Shown: positions 28,226-37,824 of the stretch, piece by piece
How the letters are laid out: each line of letters opens with the position of its first letter
Numbering within the stretch: position 1 is the stretch's first letter
From: Gemmatimonadales bacterium UBA7889
GTDB lineage: Bacteria > Gemmatimonadota > Gemmatimonadetes > Longimicrobiales > Gaopeijiaceae
Length of the DNA: 64,000 nt
Assembly: GCA_002501085.1 (NCBI GenBank)
Contig: DLRL01000019.1
Location: 45,666-109,665 of the forward strand
Direction: 5' to 3'
Made by a program: the position numbers and the translations under genes
Notes under the pieces: generated by a model
The model's input: only the letters and a program-made list of their open reading frames with translations
The model's database searches: none
Told to the model about the DNA's origin: nothing

Positions 28226-30045
28226 TAACCTTGTTCCTCAATGATTTTCTGGAGTTCTTCCGGTATCTCTGGAATCACTTCTCTACGAAGTTCCATTTCT
28301 CCGTCATGTCCTTTCTTGAGAACAAGATTAACCGTTCCCCACTCTGGATCCTTATCGAGATAGTCCAGCCGTGAGTGCGCTCCACGGCTTTCCTTTCGTG
28401 CTTGTGATGCCATAACCACGGCTTCAGCAACCGTGAGTAGACTCTGCAGATCCAAGGTGGTGTGCCAACCCGGATTGTACTCTCGGCTACCACCAGCTCC
28501 CATAGCCTGAGCCCGTGTCTTGAGCTCCTGTAGTTCATCCAACGCTTCGGCAAGACCACTTTCTTCGCGGGCGATCCCCGCCTTGTCCTGCATTAGGTGT
28601 TGTAGTTCATACTGTAAGCGATAAGGCCCTACATCCGCTCCTGGGTCCCTCTCTAGTGGAGAGAGTGCTTCTTGGACTGCTAGGTCAATCTGTTCGTCCT
28701 GAAGATGTACCGGTGTGTTCCCAGCTGCGAATTCGGCAGCGTATTCCCCAGCCCGCTTCCCGAATACGAGTAAATCCGAGAGCGAATTTCCTCCCAGTCG
28801 GTTCGCTCCGTGCAGTCCAGCTGCACATTCACCTGCTGCGAAAAGACCTGGAACGGTTGTAGACATCTGGGAATCCGGATCCACTCGAATACCCCCCATC
28901 GCATAATGAGTGGTCGGCCCCACCTCCATTGGCTCCTTGGTAATGTCGATACCCGCCAGTTCCTTGAACTGATGATACATACTGGGGAGTTTTTTCTTGA
29001 TATGATCCTCTGAGTCCTTGATATGCTCTTTGATCCAAGCAATGTCGAGGAATGCCCCCCCGTGAGGGCTCCCACGTCCTTCCTGGACTTCTTTCACGAT
29101 CTTACGTGCCACGTGATCTCTCGTGAGCAGTTCTGGAGGACGGCGCGCCTCCCTGTCACCTACGACATAACGCCATCCCTCTTCAGGAGTATCCGCAGTG
29201 GATTCCTTATAGAGCGGAGGAATGTCCTCGAACATAAAGCGGCGACCTTCGCTGTTCTTCAGGATTCCACCTTCGCCGCGTACACCTTCGGTAACAAGGA
29301 TACCTCGCACACTCGGCGGCCAAACCATACCCGTCGGGTGGAATTGCACGAACTCCATATCAACCAGTTCCGCACCCACGTGGTAGGCTAACGCGTGTCC
29401 ATCACCCGTGTATTCCCAGCTATTGCTAGTGACCAAGAAAGCTCGGCCGATCCCACCAGTTGCCATAACCACGGCCTTGGCCCTGAAAGCCTTGAACCGT
29501 CCTAGCTCTCGATCGTACGCAAGAGCACCAGCGCATCGGCCCCCATCCATAAGGAGCTTGCTGACTGTGACTTCCATGTGCACATCGATCCCCTCATGGA
29601 TCCCATGGTCCTGGAGGGTGCGAATCATTTCAAGGCCCGTTCGGTCACCGACATGTGCCAGTCGAGGATACGCATGTCCGCCGAAATTCCGCTGGTTGAT
29701 AAGGCCGTCTGGAGTGCGGTCCATGAGCGCGCCCCAGCCTTCCAGTTCTCGCACACGTTCAGGTGCTTCCTGTGCGTGCAATTCCGCCATCCGCCAAGCA
29801 TTGAGATAGTGCCCACCTCTCATCGTGTCGGCAAAATGGACTTTCCAACTGTCTCGGTCATCAACATTGGCAAGGGCCGCAGCAACGCCGCCTTCAGCCA
29901 TAACGGTATGGGCTTTTCCGAGCAGAGATTTGCAGATCAAGCCAACTGAAGCACCCTTAGTTGCGGCCTCAATCGCCGCGCGCAAACCAGCTCCACCGGC
30001 ACCAATCACTACAACATCGTACTCTACGACCTGGTGCTGGGTCAT
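28225..30045 (-). CDS. sdhA: Succinate dehydrogenase flavoprotein subunit
   Basis: Oxidises succinate to fumarate with covalently bound FAD. The N-terminal dinucleotide fold is VVVIGAGGAGLRAAIEA. The FAD-linking His is in KAHTVMAEGGVAAAL, substrate-site residues are in QFHPTGM and TEGVRGEGG, and RLGGNSLSDLLVFG and the C-terminal HSRLDYLDKDPEW follow. The start at 30045 is set by GGAGGA 8 nt upstream and by the 1-nt overlap (TAATG) with sdhC; a longer in-frame extension exists inside sdhC and is not needed. The insert EGRRFMFEDIPPLYKESTADTPEEG is typical of the Sdh1/actinobacterial group. It faces the cytoplasm, bound to SdhC. Confidence 0.97.
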   Translation of the reverse strand: MTQHQVVEYDVVVIGAGGAGLRAAIEAATKGASVGLICKSLLGKAHTVMAEGGVAAALANVDDRDSWKVHFADTMRGGHYLNAWRMAELHAQEAPERVRELEGWGALMDRTPDGLINQRNFGGHAYPRLAHVGDRTGLEMIRTLQDHGIHEGIDVHMEVTVSKLLMDGGRCAGALAYDRELGRFKAFRAKAVVMATGGIGRAFLVTSNSWEYTGDGHALAYHVGAELVDMEFVQFHPTGMVWPPSVRGILVTEGVRGEGGILKNSEGRRFMFEDIPPLYKESTADTPEEGWRYVVGDREARRPPELLTRDHVARKIVKEVQEGRGSPHGGAFLDIAWIKEHIKDSEDHIKKKLPSMYHQFKELAGIDITKEPMEVGPTTHYAMGGIRVDPDSQMSTTVPGLFAAGECAAGLHGANRLGGNSLSDLLVFGKRAGEYAAEFAAGNTPVHLQDEQIDLAVQEALSPLERDPGADVGPYRLQYELQHLMQDKAGIAREESGLAEALDELQELKTRAQAMGAGGSREYNPGWHTTLDLQSLLTVAEAVVMASQARKESRGAHSRLDYLDKDPEWGTVNLVLKKGHDGEMELRREVIPEIPEELQKIIEEQG

Positions 30046-30854
30046 TAGAGTATCCTCCAGTCTGCCCAGATTCCCATCGCACACAACCGGACATAGATAT
30101 CTGCAAATGCCACCCAAATCAGGCTACACCACGCCCAAATCATATGGCGGCCGTTGCACCATGAAACACACTCGTATGCAGCCCTCTGAACTGGTCTCCC
30201 TGCTAGCTTATCGATCCCGCCACCAATTAGATGCCTAAGTGAATGGCACCCAAACGTGTAGCCACCAAGGAGAACTACATTCGCTGTCAAAACGACCGTT
30301 CCTACGCTGAGCCCCACTTCCTCTGAACCGAGCCCAGTTTCAAACCACAGAGCTTTCCAAGCATCATGAGATAAGAAAACAAGCAGTAGTAGAGCAAAGG
30401 GCAATGTGTATCGATGGGCGTTCTGTAGAATTAATGGAAAGTGCCGCTCACCCATATAAGCTTTACGAGATGTGCCTACAGAACAGGACGATGGGCCAGG
30501 CCAGTAGGCCTTATAGTAAGCTCCACGGTAATAGTAACAGGTAAGACGGAAGCTCACGGGCGCCCACAGGATCACGAACGCTGGAGAAAATACCGGGAGA
30601 AAGGAAGGCCACCATCCAGGCTCTAGCGTACCGGTAAATGAGTGCGCCGGATCTCCCCAGATCAGCGGCGAATAGAAAGGCGAAAGCAGATTCCCCGAAT
30701 AATAGTTATTCCCCTGGAACGCAGCCCATGTGGAGTAGATAACAAAAGAGGTGAAGACAACAAAAACCACGACGGGCTGAAGCCACCACGCGTCAATGCG
30801 CATGGTGTCACCAAAGGTTCTCCGAACTGGGAGGGCCGTGACTTTAGACGGCAT
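30045..30854 (-). CDS. sdhC: Succinate dehydrogenase cytochrome b membrane subunit
   Basis: Single membrane anchor of 269 residues with five hydrophobic segments (around 24-45, 85-105, 145-165, 180-205 and 235-258). This is the fused one-subunit form, instead of separate SdhC and SdhD, that is seen with actinobacterial-type Sdh1. Candidate haem ligands are in FGCHSLRHLIGG and LQNAHRYTLPFALLLLVFLSHD. An unusual aromatic-rich stretch (CYYYRGAYYKAYW) lies between helices 2 and 3. AAGGTG precedes the ATG by 6 nt. The stop overlaps the sdhA ATG by one base, and sdhA overlaps sdhB the same way, so the three proteins are translationally coupled. Assignment is by position plus topology. Confidence 0.9.
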   Translation of the reverse strand: MPSKVTALPVRRTFGDTMRIDAWWLQPVVVFVVFTSFVIYSTWAAFQGNNYYSGNLLSPFYSPLIWGDPAHSFTGTLEPGWWPSFLPVFSPAFVILWAPVSFRLTCYYYRGAYYKAYWPGPSSCSVGTSRKAYMGERHFPLILQNAHRYTLPFALLLLVFLSHDAWKALWFETGLGSEEVGLSVGTVVLTANVVLLGGYTFGCHSLRHLIGGGIDKLAGRPVQRAAYECVSWCNGRHMIWAWCSLIWVAFADIYVRLCAMGIWADWRIL

Positions 30855-31066
30855 AGGTCACCTTTCGATAATGTGGAGTCACCGGTGATAAGAAGGATCG
30901 GTATTAGATAACTCGGACGTATTACAGACGTAGGGTATACAAACTATCAGAAGCGCAGGTACGACACCGTAATATGGCGAGTAGCCAGGCAGGAGGAAGC
31001 CTTCGTTCAAGTGCCGTTACCAGTTCTTATGTAAGCCGGCTCAAGAATGGTCACCAAGTCCAAACC

Positions 31067-31088
31067 TGTGCGCAGCACCAGCTGCACA
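31067..31088 (-). terminator. Terminator-like hairpin after the EF-G-like gene
   Basis: On the minus strand TGTGCAGC-TGGT-GCTG, a 2-nt bulge, then CACA: eight pairs, 5 nt after the stop codon. The remaining gap (30855-31066) to sdhC holds no supported gene or RNA. Confidence 0.45.
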
Positions 31089-31093
31089 ATCTA

Positions 31094-33166
31094 TCAGGAC
31101 CTCTCCGCCGCTCGCTCAGCCCTTACCTTTTCAATGACTTCGTGCGGTGCAGGCTCATAGCCAGCAAAGTTACGAGTATGATGGGCGCGACCTTGGGTGA
31201 TCGACCTTAGTGTCGCCGCGTACTTATATAGCTCTGATTCTGGAACCATTGCCTTCACCGTGGTGCGACCACTGGAGGTGTCCATACCCTGCACCTTTCC
31301 CCTCCTTGAGGTCAAATCCCCCATGATGTCTCCAACATATTCGTCCAGAGTAGTTACTGATACTTCGATGATTGGCTCCAGTAAGACCGGCCCACACTTT
31401 TCGGCCACGTTTCTGAAAGCCGACGAACCAGCAAGTTTGAACGCGATATCAGACGAATCGACGGCATGGTAAGAACCGTCGTAGCATTCAGCTGCAAAGT
31501 CGACCAAAGGATAGTTTGCTATCACTCCATTTACAGATGCCTCCCTTATCCCACGGTCTACAGACGGCACATATTTTGTCGGGATAACCCCACCTTTGAT
31601 CGAGTTAACAAACTCGTAGCCCGCACCCCGGGGCCTCGGTGACATTCGTATTTTACAGTCCCCGAACTGACCACGACCACCCGACTGCTTCTTGTGCCGC
31701 CCCTGTCCTTCAGCCTGTCTTGTGATCGTTTCTCGGTAAGCGATTTTGGGTTGTCCAGTTTCAACCTTGACCCCGTACTTTCTCTCCATGCGCTCGAACT
31801 GAACGTCGAGATGCAGTTCACCTACACCTCTGGCTATAGTCTGGTGAAGCTCTCCATTAAACGCAGCAGAAAACGTTGGGTCCTCCTCATGTAGCTTAGG
31901 CAGAACCTCTCCAAGTTTGTCCTCGTCGTTCCGACTAACTCCCTTAATAGCTACAGCAATGTCCGCACTCGGGAATGCGATCTTATCTATAGACAGTTTT
32001 TTCCCTTTGTTGTTGAGCGTGTCATTGGTATGCGTGTGCTTGAGCTTGGCCACGACCCCAATGTCTCCAGCATGAAGTACGGGAACCTCATGTCGCTCCT
32101 TACCCATAGGGATACTCAAGTGGTTGAGCTTCTCTGCTCGGCCATCCGATGCATTCACAACTTCTGCCCCGCTAGCGACCCTACCAGAGAAAATTCGGAA
32201 GTATGACAACTCCCCAATATGTGGCTCGGCCATAGTCTTGAAGACGAGTGCGGCGAGTGGCCCCTCGTCTTCAGCCATAAGCTCCTGGTCACCAACAATT
32301 TCGGCTCCTGATTCCGCCGGGTTAGGACACAACTCTACGAGCTTACTGAGGAGCGCCCTGATTCCGTACGTAAGTGGGGCAGCACCACAGAAAACTGGGA
32401 AGATTTCGTTGCGTGCCATTCCACGAGCCATCGCATCAATCGCTTCTTCGCGGGAGATTTTTCCACCTTCCAAATACTTCTCCAGAAGATCTTCATCCGT
32501 TGTGGCCAATGTCTCCTGGAGTTCGGTCTCCCACTGGGCTTCCTTATCCTTCAAATTCTCCGGAATTTCAGTTTCGTCATATTCCCCTTTGATCGTCCCC
32601 TTCTTGTAGATATGAGCTTTTTCACTGAAGAGGTTAATGATCCCCTCAAAATCAGGACCTTCGCCAACTGGAATCTCTACAGGGAGCGCACTCTCACTGA
32701 GGTTCTTGATTTGTTGAAACATACCATCAAAGTCAGCGTGCTCTTTGTCCATCATGGAAACAAAAAAGATCCGGGGAATTCCCCGGGCCTCGCAGTATTC
32801 CCAAACGCGTTCAGTGCCAACCTCGATTCCCGAGGTGGCATTGACGACAATGATGGCGGCATCCGCTACTCGCACCGCAGAAAGAGCTTCACCCGTGAAA
32901 TCCAAGTATCCCGGCGTGTCCAGAAGGTTGACCTTCACACCATTATGCTCAGCGTAGGCCGGGGTCATCTGGATCGAAATTTCATGGGCATGCTCTTCGG
33001 GAGTGTGCATCGTAAGCGCAGTCCCGTTATCGACATTGCCATGACGATTCGAGGTGCCTGACACAAAGCAGAGTGCTTCTATCAAGCTTGTCTTTCCTGA
33101 GCCGCCATGCCCGAGAACCGCGACATTCCGTATCCGTTCTGTGGTATATTCCTTGCCCGATGCCAT
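31094..33166 (-). CDS. EF-G-like translational GTPase (FusA2 type)
   Basis: Five-domain EF-G homologue of 690 residues, of the divergent second EF-G group rather than the canonical translocase. The P-loop is GHGGSGKT (19-26) instead of AHIDAGKT. The switch II motif is DTPGYLDF, so the catalytic His87 position is Tyr. The G4 motif, normally NKxD at 137-140, reads SMMD. Domain IV and V regions are recognisable (AYRETITRQAEGQGRHKKQSGGRGQFG, then DIMGDLTSRRGKVQGMDTS). The start has GGAGG upstream in the leader. GTP hydrolysis and ribosome translocation may be altered; a role in stress or ribosome handling is inference. A small hairpin (33210-33226) lies in its leader. Confidence 0.88.
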   Translation of the reverse strand: MASGKEYTTERIRNVAVLGHGGSGKTSLIEALCFVSGTSNRHGNVDNGTALTMHTPEEHAHEISIQMTPAYAEHNGVKVNLLDTPGYLDFTGEALSAVRVADAAIIVVNATSGIEVGTERVWEYCEARGIPRIFFVSMMDKEHADFDGMFQQIKNLSESALPVEIPVGEGPDFEGIINLFSEKAHIYKKGTIKGEYDETEIPENLKDKEAQWETELQETLATTDEDLLEKYLEGGKISREEAIDAMARGMARNEIFPVFCGAAPLTYGIRALLSKLVELCPNPAESGAEIVGDQELMAEDEGPLAALVFKTMAEPHIGELSYFRIFSGRVASGAEVVNASDGRAEKLNHLSIPMGKERHEVPVLHAGDIGVVAKLKHTHTNDTLNNKGKKLSIDKIAFPSADIAVAIKGVSRNDEDKLGEVLPKLHEEDPTFSAAFNGELHQTIARGVGELHLDVQFERMERKYGVKVETGQPKIAYRETITRQAEGQGRHKKQSGGRGQFGDCKIRMSPRPRGAGYEFVNSIKGGVIPTKYVPSVDRGIREASVNGVIANYPLVDFAAECYDGSYHAVDSSDIAFKLAGSSAFRNVAEKCGPVLLEPIIEVSVTTLDEYVGDIMGDLTSRRGKVQGMDTSSGRTTVKAMVPESELYKYAATLRSITQGRAHHTRNFAGYEPAPHEVIEKVRAERAAERS

Positions 33167-33449
33167 TCAGAGTCCTCCGGGATCTCGATTATTTAGGGAC
33201 ATCTTCATAACCCGACGAACTCGGGTAGTGGCGAGTCCTTATTTTGTCGCAGGAGGCACTCCTAGAGGGCCACCTCAGCTTATGGGGACACGGATTGTAG
33301 AAAGGCCTGAGGAGGCGGGCAAGGCACCGCGGAATGTTCGATGTTACTTCCTTGCGGAAGAGTCCTGGCCCCTAATATGTAGGCTTAAACAGAGGGCATC
33401 CCCAGGAAAGCCATCGCTCCCTCGGTAGTGTGTTACACGGGATCGACTA
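33167..33449 (-). other. Intergenic leader, no gene; small hairpin
   Basis: This 283-bp gap separates the S46 peptidase from the EF-G-like gene on the same strand. It contains ACCCGA-CGAAC-TCGGGT (33210-33226, perfect 6-bp stem), 44 nt before the EF-G-like start, and AGGAGGCACTCCT nearby. No tRNA, riboswitch or supported coding frame is seen. Confidence 0.4.
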
Positions 33450-35720
33450 TCAACGACCTGCCTGGTCCGCTTCCTCCTCGGTCTCGAAGAGACGTCCCGT
33501 GGTGAGTTCAAGCACGAGCCGATCAAGGTCATAAATCTCATCGAGAGCCTCTAAGATAGCCCGTACATCAACACTCACTGACCGATTCTTTTCCGGCAGA
33601 TATATGTAATCTCCCGGGAGACTTTCAATATTTCCGTCAAACACCAGACCGACTACCTCAAGGTCACGATCAAGAACCGGAGAGCCTGAGTTGCCACCGA
33701 TAATGTCTGCTGTTGATACAAAATTTACCGGAGTAGAAAGATCAAGAGAGCTGGGTGGATTCATCCACCGATCCGGTAACGCCCAGTCCTCTTTCCCGCT
33801 ATGGGAATAGTGACGGTCATAGAGTCCGAAGAGCGTAGTGAACACAGGTGCAATTGTACCGTTGTATTCGTAGCCACTAACTGATCCATCTGCGATACGC
33901 AAAGAGAACGTTGCATCAGGTGGCACTTCGGTTCCATAAATTTCAAAGCGGGCGCGCCCTAGTTCCGAAGCGATCGCTTCTTCCTCAGGTGCGACTTCGG
34001 CGAAAAGGCTATTCAGTTCTAAGAAAGCAGGAAGAAAGGCTATAACTGCCTGGACCGCGGGATCCTGAGGACCGATACCGCCAGACTCAAGAGCGCCTAC
34101 GGCATCAGCGGAATCATTAAGCATGCTATTCGAGACCACCTGTTCTGCGACCGCCTCAGGGCTGCGTCCAGCAAGCAGGCTCATCACAGCCGGATGATCA
34201 GCACCGAGATGCTCAACCAAGTCCCTAAATCGGTCGGCCATCAACACTACATCGAGTTCCGCGGGGATTTGGGGGGTCCCTCGAACATTATCAATCATCG
34301 ACTCGAGATCTTCAGCCGGCGCACCGCCCTGTTGCATGGAGATAACCTGGAGCCCAAAAAAGCCCCTAATGAGAGTCGATGAGTCGAGAATCGGATTTCC
34401 AAAAACTGAGAACGCAGCAACCACATCCGTGCGACTCCGCTTCAAGCCCTGGAGTTCTGCCATGCGATCAACTAAACCACCATAAAGATCTTGCAAGGCG
34501 GGATCAGTATTGATGGCCTCTTGGAAATCGGCCTCAGTGTCAGCTCGCTTTGCGAGGATCACTGGGTCATGAAGTCCTTCGAGTTGTCCCTCATATGCCT
34601 TCTCAGTATTACTCAGACTAAAGTACTGGTTCCGCAAATCATACTGTTCAGCGATCTCAGGATTTTCTTCTATATAACCTTCGAGAACCACCATACGCTT
34701 CCTGACCGTTTCAAGTAGGAATCGATCACTCACGTCACGACGGTATTCGAGCTCTGATACGGTCTGAAGCCTACTAGTTGACCCGGGATTCCCCACTATA
34801 AAAATAGGATCTCCCTCAGACAGCCCGTCACGGTCAAACGGGAAGTAAGTGTCGCTTGAAAGTGGGGTGCCAGTGTCATCGTAAAGACGGAAAAAGGCGA
34901 AATCCATGTTGTATCGTGGATAGGTAAAGTTGTCTGGATCACCGCCGAAAAAACCGATCTGCAGTTCAGGGGCCATTACTAGCTTGGCATTCGTGTACCG
35001 CCGAAATACATAGGCGGATGTTCGCCCTCCGTTGTATAGGGAGATCATTTCTATTTCGTAGCCCGAATCCTCACCTCCACGCTGCTCTACAATTCGAGCT
35101 TTGATCTCATCCAGAAGTTCTGCTCGGGCTCCAGCACGCTCATCCTGAGGAACCAGGTCAAGCTGAGCGTTGACTTCATCAGTGACGTCCAGGATCTCAA
35201 CTAGCTGATCTGCCTCAAATTCTTCGACTGTCCTTTCATCTTCGAGATTTTCCGCTACAAAACCTTGATCCAACAAGGCCTCACCATCTCCTGAGACCTG
35301 GGAGACAAACTCCCGAGCGCAGTGGTGGTTGGTCATGACCAACCCATTCGGAGACACAAAAGATGCTGAACAACTCGGGATACGAAGTGCTCCTAGTCGG
35401 GCCCGCTCAAACCATTCTGTGTCCGGCCGGAATCCGTATGTCTCAGTGATATAATCGATAGGAGGAAATTCAAAGGTCCACATCTTACCCTGGTCAAACT
35501 CTCCTGCTTGAACCGTATCAAGATCAATCCTATCCGCCTGGTTTTGTGGGGCCGACTCGTCAGGCATAGAGACCTGGATTACTTCCGGAGAATTCTGAGA
35601 TACTTCTGGTACCGGTGGCGGCGGGCCGACCTGTGCACCAGCACAGCCCGTGAATAAGAGTAGCGTTATTGCCCAACAAAACTTCTGCGAACAGATGCGA
35701 AACTGCCATCTCGAAACCAT
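33450..35720 (-). CDS. S46 dipeptidyl peptidase (DPP7-like) lipoprotein
   Basis: Exo-acting serine peptidase that releases dipeptides from peptide N-termini in the periplasm. Catalytic residues are visible: His in LVMTNHHCAREF (about 132), Asp in FTYPRYNMDFAFFR, and Ser in ADIIGGNSGSPVLD (about 700). After the Ser motif, VFDGNIES has Gly where DPP11 enzymes have Arg, which suggests the DPP7 type preferring hydrophobic P1 residues over Asp/Glu. The leader ends LLLFTGCAG, a lipobox, so it is membrane-anchored. The start is the ATG at 35720, with AAAGAGG 5 nt upstream. The family is known mainly from Bacteroidota, proteobacteria and related marine lineages. It stands alone between rhomboid and EF-G-like genes. 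Confidence 0.93.
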   Translation of the reverse strand: MVSRWQFRICSQKFCWAITLLLFTGCAGAQVGPPPPVPEVSQNSPEVIQVSMPDESAPQNQADRIDLDTVQAGEFDQGKMWTFEFPPIDYITETYGFRPDTEWFERARLGALRIPSCSASFVSPNGLVMTNHHCAREFVSQVSGDGEALLDQGFVAENLEDERTVEEFEADQLVEILDVTDEVNAQLDLVPQDERAGARAELLDEIKARIVEQRGGEDSGYEIEMISLYNGGRTSAYVFRRYTNAKLVMAPELQIGFFGGDPDNFTYPRYNMDFAFFRLYDDTGTPLSSDTYFPFDRDGLSEGDPIFIVGNPGSTSRLQTVSELEYRRDVSDRFLLETVRKRMVVLEGYIEENPEIAEQYDLRNQYFSLSNTEKAYEGQLEGLHDPVILAKRADTEADFQEAINTDPALQDLYGGLVDRMAELQGLKRSRTDVVAAFSVFGNPILDSSTLIRGFFGLQVISMQQGGAPAEDLESMIDNVRGTPQIPAELDVVLMADRFRDLVEHLGADHPAVMSLLAGRSPEAVAEQVVSNSMLNDSADAVGALESGGIGPQDPAVQAVIAFLPAFLELNSLFAEVAPEEEAIASELGRARFEIYGTEVPPDATFSLRIADGSVSGYEYNGTIAPVFTTLFGLYDRHYSHSGKEDWALPDRWMNPPSSLDLSTPVNFVSTADIIGGNSGSPVLDRDLEVVGLVFDGNIESLPGDYIYLPEKNRSVSVDVRAILEALDEIYDLDRLVLELTTGRLFETEEEADQAGR

Positions 35721-35858
35721 GAGCACCTCTTTGGGTCAGATCAACACCGAATCTATGCGTTCAGCGAATCGCATAATCAGTAACCTCGCAACCCACTCTC
35801 AGGCGAACAACTGATTAAGGAGCTAGAACAAAATAATGATCTCAGAAAAAACGGTGGC

Positions 35859-35884
35859 TCGGACTTGGGATCTAGTTAGTCCGA
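35859..35884 (-). terminator. Terminator hairpin of the rhomboid gene
   Basis: On the minus strand TCGGACT (35884-35878) pairs with AGTCCGA (35865-35859) across a 12-nt loop containing the stop codon. A T6 run follows 7 nt later (35851-35846). It is the most terminator-like hairpin in the window, although the T-run is displaced. Confidence 0.65.
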
Positions 35885-36702
35885 TGGTGCTTGGATACCC
35901 GATCCAGAAGTTTCAACTCTTCAGGAGTCAGTGAGGACATTCCTTTCGCAGAAATCTTATCGAGAACCTCATCAACTCTATCAAAGAGCACCGGATCATC
36001 TGCATGTCGCTTACCCGAAACATTATCAGCTGAGTAGCCGACATGGCTGTCAGTACGAACAACCGTAAGACGACCACTCCTAGAAGTTTTTTTCTTAAGC
36101 CAACTCAGGTACCGATTTAATCGCCAATCAGCCCTCAGGTAGATAAAGCCTGCAGCTAGACCCCCGAGATGTGCGAAGTGAGCAACACCGTCATTGCTGC
36201 CTCCGAAAGCACTCAAGGCAGCTATGACAACGATCAGGCTCACGAGGTACTTGGCCTTCACCGGAAAAATCCCCCAGATGTATATCGGCACGTTCGGCCA
36301 GTTCATCGCGAAGGCGAGCATCAGGCCATACATGCCGGCTGACGCTCCAACCACCACAGCCGGCAGGAAAAGGTAACTGAGTACTACCCCTCCAAGACCA
36401 CAGCAGAAATAAAACTTCAGGAACTCATTTTCACCCCAGCGACCCTCAAGTGGGGGGCCGAAGAAGAACAGCACCAGCATGTTGAAGAATAGATGCCACC
36501 AGCCACCATGCAGGAACATGTAGGTGAACACACCCCACGGCCTGAAAAAAATCTGTGTGGGTTGGAACGCGAACCAGTCGAACATCAAATTTGGTCCGAC
36601 CAGCAGGGTTAGAAAGAAGGCCGCCACATTAGCGATTATCAGGTTCTTCACCATAGGGGTGATCATGTACCTGAAACCAAAGCTAGTGGTCGAGTAAGCC
36701 AT
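35872..36702 (-). CDS. Rhomboid-family intramembrane serine protease
   Basis: Six-helix membrane protease with the Ser-His dyad: Ser121 in VVGASAGMYG and His178 in HFAHLGGLAAGF. The L1-loop region FRPWGVFTYMFLHGGWWHLFFNML is typical (Trp-Arg replaced by GRWG in EGRWGENEF). A C-terminal cytoplasmic tail of about 80 residues (SGRLTVVRTDSHVGYSADN to KLLDRVSKHHRTN) ends in an SLTPEELKLLDRVS helix seen in many rhomboid homologues of this type. It probably cleaves or helps release single-span membrane proteins. Its 3' end overlaps a hairpin. The 99-bp gap to ddl upstream shows no feature. Confidence 0.93.
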   Translation of the reverse strand: MAYSTTSFGFRYMITPMVKNLIIANVAAFFLTLLVGPNLMFDWFAFQPTQIFFRPWGVFTYMFLHGGWWHLFFNMLVLFFFGPPLEGRWGENEFLKFYFCCGLGGVVLSYLFLPAVVVGASAGMYGLMLAFAMNWPNVPIYIWGIFPVKAKYLVSLIVVIAALSAFGGSNDGVAHFAHLGGLAAGFIYLRADWRLNRYLSWLKKKTSRSGRLTVVRTDSHVGYSADNVSGKRHADDPVLFDRVDEVLDKISAKGMSSLTPEELKLLDRVSKHHRTN

Positions 36703-36801
36703 TCTCTCTGTTATTAATCTTACCTTACTACTAAGGGAATCTATCCAACCCTAACCCTGTAGGCATGTTCCGGAATCACTATCTCCTTAATTCACAACGC
36801 C

Positions 36802-37824
36802 TCAAGAACAATCAGAATCCTTCTGTTTTCTCACTTCTGCGAGTTTGGCAATCCGCTCACATAACTCGGGGAAGGCCATCCCTGCGGCAGCGGCAGCCTT
36901 AGGAAGCAAGCTATTGGAGGTCATTCCGGGCAAAGCGTTCGCCTCCAAGCACCAGGGCTCTCCTTGGCTATCGATAATGAAGTCTACCCTTGAATAGTCT
37001 CGAAGCCTAAGTGCTTTATGAGCTGATAACGCAAGAGTTCCTAGCCTGGAAGCAAGGTCCGACGGAATGTCAGCTGGAAATATTTCTTGAGCCATTCCGG
37101 GCTGGTATTTGCACTCGTAGTCGAAAATTTCATGCTCAGGAATAATCTCTCCGACTGGGAGTGTTTCTTCTCCCAAGATCCCTACCGTAACCTCTCGCCC
37201 CGCATGGTACCTCTCAAACAGTATCAGATCATTCCATCCACGAGTTTCATCGATCGCAGATCTGAGTTCTTCGAGATCATGAGCGAGGACCAATCGAAGT
37301 GATGAACCTCCAGATACTGCCTTAACGATCACAGGCAAACCTAATGTGTCGGCGACTTCCACAGCTGAGCATTCTCCACACAGCCAGTCCGGAGTCGGAA
37401 CACTTGCTTGTCGTAAGAGTCGCTTGCTAACCTCTTTGTCCATTGCTAGTGAACAGCCAAGTCTGTTACTACCGGTGTATGCGACGCCAGCAACCTCGAG
37501 AAGGGCCTGGACGGTGCCATCCTCTCCTGATCCTCCGTGAAGCGTAAGAAAGAAGACATCGATTTCACTGAGTGCAGAATTACCACTTAGCATCACGGTC
37601 TGCACCTCATCTAGCGATGCCAGTTCTCCGACTAGTGGAGGTAATGCGCCCACCCCCGCTTTGAGTAAAAGAGCCTCTTCGGCCTCATCTAAAGATCCTC
37701 TCACAGTGTCCACTGCGATGACTTTGTGACCCAGATTACGAAGAGCACTTGCGACCTGGACCCCAGATGACAGCGATACCTCTCGCTCATCAGAAACCCC
37801 TCCCATGAGGACTGCTATTCTCAT
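36802..37824 (-). CDS. ddl: D-alanine--D-alanine ligase
   Basis: ATP-grasp enzyme that joins two D-alanines for peptidoglycan precursors in the cytoplasm. Motifs: MGGVSDEREVSLSSG at the N-terminus, FFLTLHGGSGEDGTVQALLE, YTGSNRLGCSLAMDKEVSKRLL, PVIVKAVSGGSSLRL, and the C-terminal YSRVDFIIDSQGEPWCLEANALPGMT with the metal/phosphate residues. The 340-residue length is normal. Its ATG overlaps the cystathionine beta-synthase stop (ATGA, 37821-37824), so the two are translationally coupled although unrelated in pathway. The gene supports a normal D-Ala-D-Ala cell wall. Confidence 0.96.
   Translation of the reverse strand: MRIAVLMGGVSDEREVSLSSGVQVASALRNLGHKVIAVDTVRGSLDEAEEALLLKAGVGALPPLVGELASLDEVQTVMLSGNSALSEIDVFFLTLHGGSGEDGTVQALLEVAGVAYTGSNRLGCSLAMDKEVSKRLLRQASVPTPDWLCGECSAVEVADTLGLPVIVKAVSGGSSLRLVLAHDLEELRSAIDETRGWNDLILFERYHAGREVTVGILGEETLPVGEIIPEHEIFDYECKYQPGMAQEIFPADIPSDLASRLGTLALSAHKALRLRDYSRVDFIIDSQGEPWCLEANALPGMTSNSLLPKAAAAAGMAFPELCERIAKLAEVRKQKDSDCS

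Noticed and set aside
33054..33428. 124-codon plus-strand frame across the EF-G-like start and gap
   Set aside because: Mostly antisense to the EF-G-like gene; no ribosome site or family features.
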